NCBI RefSeq assembly: GCF_037076565.1
Contig: NZ_AP029028.1
Location: forward strand, 3,844,001-3,908,000
Direction of reading: 5' to 3'
Source of the DNA: Herbaspirillum sp. DW155
Lineage (GTDB): Bacteria; Pseudomonadota; Gammaproteobacteria; Burkholderiales; Burkholderiaceae_D
DNA: 64,000 nucleotides
The stretch's first letter is position 1, and the number at the start of each line of letters is the position of its first letter. Both the position numbers and the translations under genes were made by a program. Of the stretch, positions 1-9,131 are shown one piece after another. A model generated the notes under the pieces. The model had not been told where the DNA came from and searched no databases. It worked only from the letters and a program-made list of their open reading frames with translations.

Positions 1-1490
1 TGGCCCACCCGTACCCAGCAGGTCGCGGCCGCATCATCGTGCCGTCCCTGCCAGTGGAAACGGATGCGCACGCGGCCCAGCCGGTCGCAGCAGAGTTCAT
101 CGGGACCGTTGGGCTGAGTCTGCCCCCGGTCGCCGACCACGATGGCGCTCTGGCTGCCCTGCGCCAATGCATGAGGCCGGCGCTCCAGGCCCGTGCCATC
201 GGCCAGCACGGGGCGCCAGGGGATGTCGGCGCGGATTGCTTCGAACACATTGGCGTATCCCATGCGGCGCGCCAGCGCGATCAAGTCCTGATCGCTGGCC
301 AGAGTCGCTGCCGTCCCGGTGGTCTTGAGGCAGGCAGCGATGGCCTCGTCCAGCAGGACAGGCAAGGGGCCGAACAATTCGGCCAGTGCCGCTTCGGTCT
401 GCGCAGGCAGATTGTTGACGCCCACACCGAGCACCGAGAGCACGGCATAGTCACGTTCCTGCCCGGCCAACGGTCCCTGCATCAAGGCGAAGCGCGATCC
501 CGCCTGCAAGCTGCGCACCGTGCCGCGTCCGCGCCAGAGCTTGTTGCGGGCTTCGGCGGCTTCCATCATCAGGCGTGCGTGGCGGTCTGCGGCGTGGCCG
601 TCGTCATGGGCGAACGGGCCTGCGCTGTCGTAGCTTTCCAGCCAGGGTGCAGCGCGGCCGCCGAATGCATGATGGGTGGGGATGCTTGAGGCGATGGCTT
701 GTTTGTTCTGGTAGTCGTAGGCCAGCAGCGTGTAGCTGGCCGCTTGCAGGCTGCGGCAGGCGGCCAGGGCATGGATGACGTCCCGTTGCTCCTGCTCCCG
801 GGCGCCATGAAAGCGGATGCCGCGATGGGCCGCGCTGGTCGCATCTTCGGGAAAGGAACTGCGCGCAGTACTGTCGGCAAAGATCACCATGCGATGTCCC
901 TGCGGGCTGGCTGCATGTTCTTCCATGCGCCATGAGAGCCCTTCACCGGCCAGCAGGCGGCTGATGAAATCGAAATGCGTCTGACGGTATTGGACGGTAT
1001 AGCTGCGCAGCGGCAAGCGGCCCAGGCACGTCAGCGCATCGGCAGACCAATGCCAGTCGGCATGTTGCGGGAATTCACGGAAGACGTCTTCGACCACTTC
1101 CAGCAGGCTCTTGTCTTGCCAGACGCGGCTGGTGCTGGCTTGTGTGAGCAGCCAGAGCCAGGGCGCCAGACGCAGGCGATAGCGACAGAAACCGCCATCA
1201 CCACCCAGTTTGGCGACTTCATGGATCAGCCCGGTACTTCGCCGGACACCGCCGTCGGCCAGGCGCATCTCCAGCGTGGCGCGGCGACCCAGCAGGGAAC
1301 TCGGCGCTGCATCCGCCTCCAGGCTCAGGACGATCACTTCGGTAGCGCCCACCGCATGCAAGGCGTCGACAGCGGCATAGGCCTCGACCAGGAAGCGGTC
1401 CTCGGTTTGACCGGCAATATCCAGGCGGTACAAGCGCGTTGCCGCAGAAAAGCGGATCAGGCGGGAGAGCAGACGGCTGGTGGTATCCAT
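1..1490 (-). CDS. vgrG: Type VI secretion system VgrG spike protein, 5' part (runs off the left edge)
   Basis: The minus strand is open from an ATG at 1490 to the window edge, about 496 codons. The product begins MDTTSRLLSRLIRF and has VgrG/phage gp27-like features: a charge-changing beta-barrel region with VEAYAAVDAL near the start, then FDFISRLLAGEGLSWRM near the middle. The visible part ends in the gp5-like OB-fold entry (RLGRVRIRFHWQ), which is highly conserved in VgrG. VgrG trimers form the puncturing tip of the T6SS. The C-terminal needle, any effector extension and the downstream genes lie outside the window, so its cargo cannot be judged. No other T6SS structural gene is visible, so this may be an orphan vgrG island. 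The family call is firm; the exact start is reasonable. Confidence 0.9.
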   Translation of the reverse strand, partial: MDTTSRLLSRLIRFSAATRLYRLDIAGQTEDRFLVEAYAAVDALHAVGATEVIVLSLEADAAPSSLLGRRATLEMRLADGGVRRSTGLIHEVAKLGGDGGFCRYRLRLAPWLWLLTQASTSRVWQDKSLLEVVEDVFREFPQHADWHWSADALTCLGRLPLRSYTVQYRQTHFDFISRLLAGEGLSWRMEEHAASPQGHRMVIFADSTARSSFPEDATSAAHRGIRFHGAREQEQRDVIHALAACRSLQAASYTLLAYDYQNKQAIASSIPTHHAFGGRAAPWLESYDSAGPFAHDDGHAADRHARLMMEAAEARNKLWRGRGTVRSLQAGSRFALMQGPLAGQERDYAVLSVLGVGVNNLPAQTEAALAELFGPLPVLLDEAIAACLKTTGTAATLASDQDLIALARRMGYANVFEAIRADIPWRPVLADGTGLERRPHALAQGSQSAIVVGDRGQTQPNGPDELCCDRLGRVRIRFHWQGRHDDAAATCWVRVG

Positions 1491-1640
1491 GAAGGGGGGC
1501 GGTGTGCAATGACGGGCCGCCATTCTTGTTCGGCCCGTGCGCCATCATGGAAAAGATCAGAAAAAAACGGCCAGCAATCGAAAATCAGCGATTCGTTTTT
1601 CAAATTATTTGGATGATTTCTCCAACTTCTGACAGCCATC

Positions 1641-1671
1641 AAAAAAGCCCACGTCCGTGAAGACGTGGGCT
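1641..1671 (-). terminator. Rho-independent terminator of the dehydrogenase operon
   Basis: A perfect 10-bp stem (1646-1655 with 1662-1671) and a 6-nt loop are followed on the minus strand by a run of six T. It lies about 75 bp downstream of the cytochrome c stop codon and before the vgrG start. Confidence 0.9.
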
Positions 1672-1744
1672 CGCAGAGATCAAGGCTGCACAGACCGCCA
1701 GCCGCTGCCCTGGAGCAGCGGCTGACAGGCCCGTCCCTCAAGGC

Positions 1745-3079
1745 TTACTGCCTGGCCAGCGGCGCACTGCCCGCCTCCGTCGCTTTCTTCTCCGGCAATT
1801 GCTTGCGCACCTTGGCCACATCGGACGCACTCACCGACGACGCCTGGTTGCCCCAGCTGCTGCGGATGAAGGTGACCACATCGGCCACTTCCTGATCCGA
1901 CAGGCGGCTGGCAAAGCCCGGCATGGCGAATTGCGTCGGGGCCTTGTGGGTCCAGGGCATTTCGGCACCTTCCAGCACGATGCGGATCAGCGACGCCGGG
2001 TTCCCGGCATTGACCGTCGGTGACAAGGCCAGGGTCGGGAAGGTCTCGTCATAGCCCTTGCCACTGCTGCGGTGGCAGGCCGCGCAGTTGCTCAGGAAGG
2101 CCATCGCTCCCGGACTCTGGTCACTTCCCTTGCGCAAGGCCTGGTGGGTCTTGTCGTCATAGGCCAGCGCGGCCGTGCCCTCCTTCACCGCCTTCAAGGA
2201 CTTCAGGTACTTGGCCATGGCCGAGAGATCTTCTTCGGTCATGTACTGGGTACTCTGCGCCACCACATCGGCCATGCCGCCAAAGGCCGCGGAATGGCTG
2301 TTGCGGCCGGTCTTGAGGAAGGCCACGATGTCAGCCTCGCTCCAGTTGCCCAGGCCATCGCGGGCGTCGCCGCGCAGGTTGTTGGCGAGGTAGCCATCGA
2401 TGACGCCACCGGAGAGGTACAGGCTGCTGTCGTTGGACAGCGCCTTTTCCTGCATGCCGACGCCGCGCGGAGTGTGGCAGGCACCGCAATGCCCCAGCCC
2501 CTCGACCAGATACTGGCCACGGACCAGAGGACTGTTGTCCTCGGGGCCATCGACCGCAACCGCCGGTGCGAAGACCTTGCGCCAGATCGACAGCGGCCAG
2601 CGCATCGACAGCGGCCAGGTGATGTCCACACCGCGATTGGGTGCGGGGTCAGCCTGCACGCCATTCATGAAGTAGGCATACAGCGCCTTCACGTCAGACG
2701 GCTTGACCCTGGCATAGGAGGGATACGGCATGGCCGGATAAAGCGACGCACCATCCTTGCGGATGCCGTGACGCAACGCCTTGTCGAAATCCTCTTCGCT
2801 GTAGCTGCCGATGCCGTTTTCCTTGTCCGGCGTAATGTTGGAGGAATACACCGTGCCCACGGGCGTGGCAATGGGCAGGCCACCCGCAAAAGGCTTGCCG
2901 CCCTTGGCGGTGTGGCAGGCCACGCAGTCCCCGGCCTTGGCCAGGTACTCGCCACGCTGCACCAGCTGCTGGTCAACCGGGGACGCTGCCGGATTGCCCT
3001 GCGCTGCTGCGGTGAAGGCGGACAGCGACATGACTGCCGCGCAGGCGGCGATGAAATAATGCTTGATCATGGTCGTCAT
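1745..3079 (-). CDS. Triheme cytochrome c subunit of a membrane-bound sugar-acid (gluconate-type) dehydrogenase
   Basis: A 444-aa product with an N-terminal signal peptide (hydrophobic residues about 8-26, AAA-Q). It has three c-type heme sites: CVACH at residues 52-56, CGACH at 198-202 and CAACH at 332-336. This is the architecture of the cytochrome subunit that passes electrons from periplasmic gluconate, 2-ketogluconate or sorbitol dehydrogenases to ubiquinone. The ATG at 3079 lies 3 bp after the flavoprotein stop; a second in-frame ATG at 3070 is also possible. It is the last gene of a three-gene operon, followed by a strong terminator. The physiological substrate cannot be read from the sequence. 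Confidence 0.93.
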   Translation of the reverse strand: MTTMIKHYFIAACAAVMSLSAFTAAAQGNPAASPVDQQLVQRGEYLAKAGDCVACHTAKGGKPFAGGLPIATPVGTVYSSNITPDKENGIGSYSEEDFDKALRHGIRKDGASLYPAMPYPSYARVKPSDVKALYAYFMNGVQADPAPNRGVDITWPLSMRWPLSIWRKVFAPAVAVDGPEDNSPLVRGQYLVEGLGHCGACHTPRGVGMQEKALSNDSSLYLSGGVIDGYLANNLRGDARDGLGNWSEADIVAFLKTGRNSHSAAFGGMADVVAQSTQYMTEEDLSAMAKYLKSLKAVKEGTAALAYDDKTHQALRKGSDQSPGAMAFLSNCAACHRSSGKGYDETFPTLALSPTVNAGNPASLIRIVLEGAEMPWTHKAPTQFAMPGFASRLSDQEVADVVTFIRSSWGNQASSVSASDVAKVRKQLPEKKATEAGSAPLARQ

Positions 3080-3081
3080 CC

Positions 3082-4863
3082 TTATGCCTGCACCAGCGGG
3101 CCGGGGTTTTTCAGATACTGCTCGCGGATCGCACGGGCGGAGTGATACGCCAGCGCCGTGACCAGCCCGGTCGGGTTGTAACCCATGTTCTGCGGGAAGG
3201 CACAGGCCCCGTAGACGAACACGTTGGGCACGTCCCAGCTTTGCAGATACTTGTTGACCACGCTGTTCCTGGGCGTGGTGCCCATGATGGCGCCACCGGT
3301 CAGGTGTGTCGACTGATAAACCCGGGTATCCCAGGACGAACCGGTCTTGCGCACGGCCTTGACGACCTTCTCCGGATTCATGGCCTGGCCGACCTTTTCC
3401 ATCTGGCCGGCGATGTAGGTCAGCATCTTGCCTTCGTTCTCCTTCCAGTTCAGGGTCAGGCGCAAGAGCGGCTGACCATTGGCATCCTTGTAGGTCGGGT
3501 CCAGCGACAGGTAGCAATCGCGATAGGCCATCACCGAACCGGACATGCCGATGGTGAGCGTGCGCTGGTAGGCATCCTGCACGCTGGCCTTCCATTCGGA
3601 ACCCCAGTTGGGAACCTTCTCGCCGGGCATGGTGCCGGCCTGCTTGATGGGGCGGCCACCGTAACGCACGTGACGAATCGAGGCACCGCCGATGAAGCCC
3701 AGCGGACCGTGGTCGAACTGGTCGGCGTTGAGGTCGTCCATGCCCACGCCACCGGCACCGGTGCCGATAAAGGGATTGAACTGCGTACCTTTGGGCATGA
3801 CCACGTTGATGCCGCCGTTGTACTGGTAGGCGAAGTTCTTGCCCACCACGCCTTCACCGGAGACCGGATCATAGGGCTTGCCGATGCCCGAGAGCAGCAG
3901 CAAACGCACGTTGTGGGTCTGGAAGGCGGTCAGCAGGACCAGGTCGGCGGGCTGCTCGACTTCGCGGCCTTGCGCGTCGATGTAAGTGACGCCGGTGGCA
4001 CGCTTGCCGGAGGCATCCAGGTTGACCTTGATGACCTGGGCCTTGGTACGTACCTCGAAGTTCTTGCGCTTCAACAGCACCGGCAGGATGGTGGTCTGCG
4101 GCGAGGCCTTGGAATACATGTAGCAGCCGTAGTTTTCGCAGAAGCCGCAATAGTTGCAGGGACCGATGCGCACGCCATACGGATTGGTGAAGGGCTGCGA
4201 GGCATTGGCGGCCGGTGTCGGATACGGATGATAGCCGACGTCGCGCATGGCCTTTTCCACCAGCGAGGCGCTGTACTGGTATTGCAGCGGCGGGGTCGGG
4301 AATTCATCGCTGCGCTCGGCTTCCAGCGGATTGCCGCCGGGGACGATCTTGCCCTTGAGATTGCCGGCCTTGCCGGAGACGGCCATGACCTTTTCCGAGA
4401 AATCGTAGAACGGCTCCAGCTCCTTGTAGGTCACGCCATGATCCTGGATGGTCATGTCCTCGGGAATGAATTTCTTGCCGTATTTCTGCTCATGGTGCGT
4501 GCGCATTTCCAGCTCTTCGGGCAGGTTGCGGTACATCATGCCGTTCCAGTGGAAACCGGCACCGCCCACGCCGTCACCGAGCAGGAAGGAACCATGCTGG
4601 CGGTAAGGGACGGCTACGTCGGAGAGCGTATGACGAATCGTCACGGTCTCGCGCGAGAGGTCCTGGAACAGCGCGCCGCGCACCGAGTACTTCAGTTCAT
4701 CGACCGCCTTGGGATAAGGCGTATCGGTATTGGTGTCTCGCATGTCGCCGCGTTCCAGCGCCAGCACGTTCAGGCCGGCTTCGGTGAGCTCCATGCCCAT
4801 GATGGAACCGGTCCAGCCCAGGCCCACCATCACTACATCCACTTTGTCTTTTTTGATAGCCAT
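3082..4863 (-). CDS. GMC-family FAD-dependent dehydrogenase, catalytic subunit
   Basis: A 593-aa flavoprotein beginning MAIKKDKVDVVMVGLGW, with a GxGxxG nucleotide-binding turn at residues about 14-19 (GLGWTGS). It has the cysteine-bearing NYCGFCENYGC segment typical of gluconate 2-dehydrogenase-type GMC enzymes and a C-terminal GYNPTGLVTALAYHSA FAD-binding motif. It is the catalytic subunit of a periplasmic heterotrimer with the Tat-exported small subunit encoded just upstream (2-bp gap) and the cytochrome c just downstream. No signal peptide of its own is visible, which fits hitch-hiker export on the Tat substrate subunit 3. The 3' end meets the cytochrome c gene almost without a gap. Confidence 0.93.
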   Translation of the reverse strand: MAIKKDKVDVVMVGLGWTGSIMGMELTEAGLNVLALERGDMRDTNTDTPYPKAVDELKYSVRGALFQDLSRETVTIRHTLSDVAVPYRQHGSFLLGDGVGGAGFHWNGMMYRNLPEELEMRTHHEQKYGKKFIPEDMTIQDHGVTYKELEPFYDFSEKVMAVSGKAGNLKGKIVPGGNPLEAERSDEFPTPPLQYQYSASLVEKAMRDVGYHPYPTPAANASQPFTNPYGVRIGPCNYCGFCENYGCYMYSKASPQTTILPVLLKRKNFEVRTKAQVIKVNLDASGKRATGVTYIDAQGREVEQPADLVLLTAFQTHNVRLLLLSGIGKPYDPVSGEGVVGKNFAYQYNGGINVVMPKGTQFNPFIGTGAGGVGMDDLNADQFDHGPLGFIGGASIRHVRYGGRPIKQAGTMPGEKVPNWGSEWKASVQDAYQRTLTIGMSGSVMAYRDCYLSLDPTYKDANGQPLLRLTLNWKENEGKMLTYIAGQMEKVGQAMNPEKVVKAVRKTGSSWDTRVYQSTHLTGGAIMGTTPRNSVVNKYLQSWDVPNVFVYGACAFPQNMGYNPTGLVTALAYHSARAIREQYLKNPGPLVQA

Positions 4864-4865
4864 GA

Positions 4866-5588
4866 TCAGCCCTTCTCTCCCAGAATCGACACGGGGCCGT
4901 ATGGATACTTGACGTTGTACTGGTCCACCCAGTCGGCGAAATCGGCGCGCGCACCGGGGAAGCCGACCATCTTCCAGCCACCCATCTTCTGGTTGCCGCC
5001 ATACATCGGGTCGGCGAAATAGCCTTCCTTGGTATTGCCCAGCATGAAGCTGAAGAAGGTCTTGGCCGGTACGGTATCGAAAGTGATCTTGCCGCCTTCC
5101 ATCATCTTGAGCACGTCCACCTGCCTGGCCTTGTCGAGTTCGGCGAAGACCTTGCCGTGGTTCTTGCTGCACCAGTCGTTGCAGGCGGCAATGCCCTGGC
5201 GATAGATGTCGCGCGGCACCAGCGAGAGCTGGTAACCCAGTTCAGGCACGCTGTCCGGATGGAAGGGGCCTTGCATGTACCACAGCTTGCCGGCGCCATA
5301 GGGGGTTTCCATCTGGCGGTCGATGAACTCGGGCACGCCGGTTTCCAGCGCACCGGCGCCATACTGATCCGAGGGAATGAGGTGATCGACGGCGGCGTTG
5401 AGGAAGGCCCATTCGGGCGCGGTGAAGTAGGTGGGCGTGTAGGCGCGGGGCTTGCCCGGCTCGCTGCTGTCGGCCATGGCCGGTTGGCTGACTGCTACGG
5501 TGGTGGCGCCGCCTAGCGTGGTCGCGGCTGGGACGATGGCCAACACCTGGCGCAGGAAGCGCCGCCTGGGCTCTTTATCTTGGGACAT
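4866..5588 (-). CDS. Gluconate 2-dehydrogenase subunit 3 family protein (Tat-exported small subunit)
   Basis: A 240-aa product. The N-terminus has a twin-arginine motif (RRRFLRQVLA, residues 8-17), a hydrophobic stretch and an AMA-D cleavage region near residue 39, so it should be folded and exported by Tat. The remainder matches the gluconate 2-dehydrogenase subunit 3 family (LNAAVDHLIPSDQ, then EFIDRQM). Subunit 3 carries the GMC subunit out of the cytoplasm and is needed for its maturation. It is the first gene of the operon; the ATG at 5588 is preceded by an AAAGGA-type ribosome binding site. Confidence 0.93.
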   Translation of the reverse strand: MSQDKEPRRRFLRQVLAIVPAATTLGGATTVAVSQPAMADSSEPGKPRAYTPTYFTAPEWAFLNAAVDHLIPSDQYGAGALETGVPEFIDRQMETPYGAGKLWYMQGPFHPDSVPELGYQLSLVPRDIYRQGIAACNDWCSKNHGKVFAELDKARQVDVLKMMEGGKITFDTVPAKTFFSFMLGNTKEGYFADPMYGGNQKMGGWKMVGFPGARADFADWVDQYNVKYPYGPVSILGEKG

Positions 5589-5793
5589 GAGTATCCTTTG
5601 GACGTGGGATTTGACGAGGCAATACCTGGACGCTCACACGACTGGTCACACACGAAGATGAACCCTCCCCCTGCGGACCGGACCTGCGCCGTCTCTTGTT
5701 GTTGTGGTGCTGCCCCTGTGCAGCCTTCGGGCGCAGCCGCTCAGGGTGGAGAACAGATCGGCAGGGCCAAGGTTAAGGCCCCGCCTGAAGACA

Positions 5794-6561
5794 TCAGGCC
5801 AGCACTTCGGCGAAGAAGGCCTGCAACGCCACGGCCGCACGCTCTGCCGTCTGGCGGTGGTAGAAGAAGCCGGGATGATTGGCATCCGGGTCGGTGAAGG
5901 AGTGGCCGGCCTGACCATAGTTGACCAGTTGCCAGTCGATCTGAAGCGCGCTCATCTCGTCGATGAAACCATTGACCTGATCGCGCGGTACCGACGGATC
6001 CTGCACGCCATGCAGCACCAGCACCGCGCCCTTGACCTTGCTCTGGGCCGGGGCGGGGGTATCGAGCGCGCCGTGCAGCGAGACCGTGCCGCGCAGGTCA
6101 GCGCCATCACGCGCCAGTTCCAGCGCCGCCGTACCGCCGAAGCAGAAGCCGCTGGCACCGAGCTTGCCGCTGTCGAGCCTGACGAAGGACTGTTCGCGCA
6201 AGACCTTCAGCGCGCCGTGCATGCGCTTGCGCAGTTCGGCCCGGTCCTTCTTCAGCGGGATGATGGCCGCCAGCGCTTCATCCGGATTGGTCGGACGCAG
6301 GGTCTTGCCGAACACATCGGCCACCAGGATGGCATGACCGGCACCGATGGTGGTAGCGGCGATCTCCAGCGCCTGCTGGCGCAGACCGAAATAGTTGGGC
6401 ACGCTCAGCACACCCGAGACCGGCGGATGGGCCTTGTTGTAGAGCAGGACGCTTTCGTAGTCGATGCCATCGGCGCTGTGGGCGATGGTCTCGATACCGA
6501 GATCGGAAGCCGCAATGCCGAGCTTCTCGGCGATGGCGGCGGTGTTCCAGGATGTGGACAT
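5794..6561 (-). CDS. Dienelactone hydrolase family protein
   Basis: A 255-aa alpha/beta hydrolase. The nucleophile elbow GFCFGG places the catalytic cysteine at residue 140. The other triad members are likely Asp about 195 (GVQDPS) and His about 222 (GQAGHSF). Cys instead of Ser as nucleophile is the dienelactone hydrolase pattern. The ATG at 6561 has AGGAG six bases upstream, which favours it over an in-frame start seven codons earlier. No aromatic-catabolism gene adjoins it, so its substrate is unknown and DLH-like carboxyl-ester hydrolysis is the safe description. It faces away from the DUF898 gene. Confidence 0.9.
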   Translation of the reverse strand: MSTSWNTAAIAEKLGIAASDLGIETIAHSADGIDYESVLLYNKAHPPVSGVLSVPNYFGLRQQALEIAATTIGAGHAILVADVFGKTLRPTNPDEALAAIIPLKKDRAELRKRMHGALKVLREQSFVRLDSGKLGASGFCFGGTAALELARDGADLRGTVSLHGALDTPAPAQSKVKGAVLVLHGVQDPSVPRDQVNGFIDEMSALQIDWQLVNYGQAGHSFTDPDANHPGFFYHRQTAERAAVALQAFFAEVLA

Positions 6562-6908
6562 GGAGGCTCCTTTGGTTGGCAAACGCCGCCCCGGCGTTGA
6601 GGCCGGGCGGCGTTCAGGAAACTTGTGTTTGGCGTCAATGCGGTCGGTCAGGGCGGCAGTGCCAGGCCATTTTCAGCTCAGCCATGCCCTTGGCTTGACC
6701 GCATGTGGGCAGCAATGTTCGCACAAACACTGCATTTCTGCAGGAGGTCATACCAATGGACCTCGAACAAATGCGAGGCTCACCCCTACAAAACCCATAC
6801 AAGACGCAGGGTGCTGCCGGGCAACTTGACTTTTACTTGCGAGCAATGGATTCTTGCCCGACCCCATCGGCAGACCTCTTCCCTACAACAGCCAACACGA
6901 GCGCTTCC
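6562..6908. other. Divergent intergenic region with an alternative start for the DUF898 gene
   Basis: About 347 bp between two divergent genes. It contains an ATG at 6756 in frame with the downstream DUF898 gene, preceded by a textbook AGGAGG at a good distance. The 51 codons between 6756 and 6908 have mixed third positions unlike the GC-rich third positions of the gene body, so they may be leader rather than coding sequence. No other gene is visible. Confidence 0.5.
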
Positions 6909-8030
6909 ATGAACGATCAACCTGACTTGCCTGACTCCGCCGTTCCGACTCCTCCTGCTTCCAATACGCCTGCTAGTTTCGCCACCGCCCTGCGCGACTC
7001 GGCCGACCACAGCGCGCCGCAGGCGTTTTCCTTTTCCGGAAGCGGTTCTGAATATTTCCGCATCTGGATCGTCAACCTGCTGCTGTCCATCGTCACCCTG
7101 GGCATCTATTCGGCCTGGGCCAAGGTGCGGCGGCTGCGCTACTTCTACGACAACACCTCATTGGCCGGCGCCAGCTTCGACTATCACGGCAATCCCGTCG
7201 CCATCCTCAAGGGCCGCATCCTGGCCGTCGTCGTGCTGGTGGCCTACCAGCTTGCCGGTTACGTCAACATTCTGCTGGGCCTGATCGCGGCGCTGGCACT
7301 CATGTTGGGCAGCCCCTGGCTGATCTGGCGCAGCCTGCAGTTCAAGCTCTACAACACCAGCTACCGCGGCATTCGCTTCGGGTTTCGCGGCAGCTTCGGC
7401 GGCGCCTTCAAGAACTTCCTGCTGTGGCCCATGATCTCCGGCTTCAGCGTGGGCCTGTTGATGCCGATGGCGGCGCAGCGCTTCAAGCGCTTCCAGCATA
7501 ATGAAGCGCGCTTCGGTGCGACCCACTTTTCCTTCCACGGTTCTGTAGGCGCCTTCTACCGGGCCTTCCTGGCCGGCATCGGCAGCTGGATCGCCGGCCT
7601 GGTGATCATCTTCCTCAGCTTTGACGGTGCGGCACTGTTGCACGTGGAGCACTTTGACTGGCGTATCCTCCTCACCTTCGTGGCGATGTTGCTGGCGCTC
7701 TATGTGTGGTCCTTCCTGATCATTCCTTTGTGGGTGACCCTGCTGCAAAACCTCGTCTGGAACAATACCCGTCTGGGCGAACATCGCTTCCAAAGCCGCA
7801 TGCGCTGGAGCCGCACGGCGGTCATCATGCTGACCAACGTCCTGGCGATCGCCTTCACGCTGGGCCTGTTCACCCCCTTTGCGCAGATCCGCATGATGCG
7901 CTATCGCATCGAGTCAATCACCTTGCTGCCGACCGGTAGCCTGGATGACTTCATCGCCTCCAGCGAATCGCCCGGCTCGGCCACTGGTGAAGGCCTGGGC
8001 GACCTGCTCGACTTCGATCTGTCGATGTAA
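6909..8030 (+). CDS. YjgN/DUF898 family multi-pass membrane protein
   Basis: A 373-aa inner-membrane protein if translation starts at the ATG at 6909 (MNDQPDLPD). It has about six to eight hydrophobic segments and repeated DUF898 hallmarks: FSGSGSEYFRIWIVN, then WAKVRRLRYFYDNT. A second half repeats the pattern with a FHGSVGAFYRAF segment. The function of this family is not established. An alternative start at 6756 has a far better ribosome binding site and would add 51 residues of atypical composition. The gene ends 3 bp before the M48 peptidase gene, so the two are one operon. Confidence 0.88.
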   Translation: MNDQPDLPDSAVPTPPASNTPASFATALRDSADHSAPQAFSFSGSGSEYFRIWIVNLLLSIVTLGIYSAWAKVRRLRYFYDNTSLAGASFDYHGNPVAILKGRILAVVVLVAYQLAGYVNILLGLIAALALMLGSPWLIWRSLQFKLYNTSYRGIRFGFRGSFGGAFKNFLLWPMISGFSVGLLMPMAAQRFKRFQHNEARFGATHFSFHGSVGAFYRAFLAGIGSWIAGLVIIFLSFDGAALLHVEHFDWRILLTFVAMLLALYVWSFLIIPLWVTLLQNLVWNNTRLGEHRFQSRMRWSRTAVIMLTNVLAIAFTLGLFTPFAQIRMMRYRIESITLLPTGSLDDFIASSESPGSATGEGLGDLLDFDLSM

Positions 8031-8033
8031 ACC

Positions 8034-9023
8034 ATGACGGTCTCCGCTTCCTATTACGATGGCAAGACGTCCAGGCGCCACCAGGTGACGCTGACCGTTA
8101 CTGACGGCGTGGCGCAGGTGCGTGGCGAGGTGGAACGGGATTGTCCGATTGCGCAGTTGCGCGTCTCCGAACGTCTGAACCGGGCGGCGCGCAAGGTCAG
8201 CTTTCCGGATGGCGCCTATCTGGAGATCATCGATGGCGCCGCCTTCAGCGCCCTGCTGCATGACACCGGCCATCGCGATTCCTGGGTGGTCCGGCTGCAG
8301 CAAAGCTGGCGTCATGCGCTGGCAGCGTGCGCGGCGCTGGTGGCGGTGGTGGTGCTGAGCTATGTGTATCTGCTGCCGCTGGCCGCGCAAGGCATCACGG
8401 CGCTACTGCCGGTGGCGGTGGATCGCCAGGTCGGACAAGGAACGCTGGACTTCCTCGACCAGCAAGTACTGGCCCCCAGCCAGCTCGATGCACGCCATGC
8501 TCAGGCCATCACGGCGCGCTTTCGCGCCCTGACGGCACCGCTGGCCGATGCGCCGGATTACCAGATCGTGTTCCGCAAGAGCCTCATCGGGCCCAATGCA
8601 TTTGCGCTGCCCTCGGGCCAGATCGTGGTGACCGACGAGATCGTGCAGTTGCTGGACGATGATGACGCCCTCATGGGCGTGATGGCACATGAACTTGGTC
8701 ACGTACACCGGCGCCACCTGATGCGGCGGCTGATCCAGAGTTCGGCCATCGCGGCCACGGCCACGGTGCTGTTCGGCGATGTATCGGCGGTGCTGGCCAA
8801 CATCCCCACGGTCTTGCTGGATCTGAAGTACTCGCGCGACATCGAACGCGAAGCCGATGACTACGCGATCGCCATGTTCAAGGCCAATGGCCTGCCGCGT
8901 CAGAAACTGGCGCAGGTGTTCGAAAAGCTGGAAAGCGAAGGCAAAGAGGGCCCGGCCTCGCGCTATCTCTCCAGCCATCCGGCCAATGACGAACGCATCG
9001 CCCACATCCTGGGCGCGCCCTGA
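8034..9023 (+). CDS. M48 family membrane-anchored zinc metallopeptidase
   Basis: A 329-aa product. Residues 1-95 form an N-terminal domain of unknown type, followed by one membrane segment (about 96-120). A gluzincin domain follows, with HELGH at residues 219-223 and a downstream DIEREADDYA helix whose Glu should be the third zinc ligand. M48 peptidases (HtpX, BepA/LoiP-like) act in membrane or periplasmic protein quality control. Pairing with a DUF898 membrane protein recurs in proteobacteria and suggests a joint envelope role, but that is inference. A strong terminator follows. Confidence 0.92.
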   Translation: MTVSASYYDGKTSRRHQVTLTVTDGVAQVRGEVERDCPIAQLRVSERLNRAARKVSFPDGAYLEIIDGAAFSALLHDTGHRDSWVVRLQQSWRHALAACAALVAVVVLSYVYLLPLAAQGITALLPVAVDRQVGQGTLDFLDQQVLAPSQLDARHAQAITARFRALTAPLADAPDYQIVFRKSLIGPNAFALPSGQIVVTDEIVQLLDDDDALMGVMAHELGHVHRRHLMRRLIQSSAIAATATVLFGDVSAVLANIPTVLLDLKYSRDIEREADDYAIAMFKANGLPRQKLAQVFEKLESEGKEGPASRYLSSHPANDERIAHILGAP

Positions 9024-9044
9024 AGGCGGTCCCTGACAAAACGC

Positions 9045-9078
9045 GAAGGCCGCCTCAATGGCGGCCTTCAGTTTTCTT
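9045..9078 (+). terminator. Rho-independent terminator after the DUF898-M48 operon
   Basis: GAAGGCCGCC at 9045-9054 pairs with 9060-9069 across a 5-nt loop, followed by a T-rich tail. It sits between convergent genes and may serve both. Confidence 0.85.
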
Positions 9079-9131
9079 GCCAGCTGCGGCAGAGCGCATC
9101 CTGCCTCTTCCATCCTGGCGGGCAGTGGCGA

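Noticed and set aside
3142..5022. Long open frame on the plus strand opposite the GMC dehydrogenase gene
   Set aside because: No domain, His/Gly/Val-rich composition of an antisense shadow, and the minus-strand enzyme is unambiguous.
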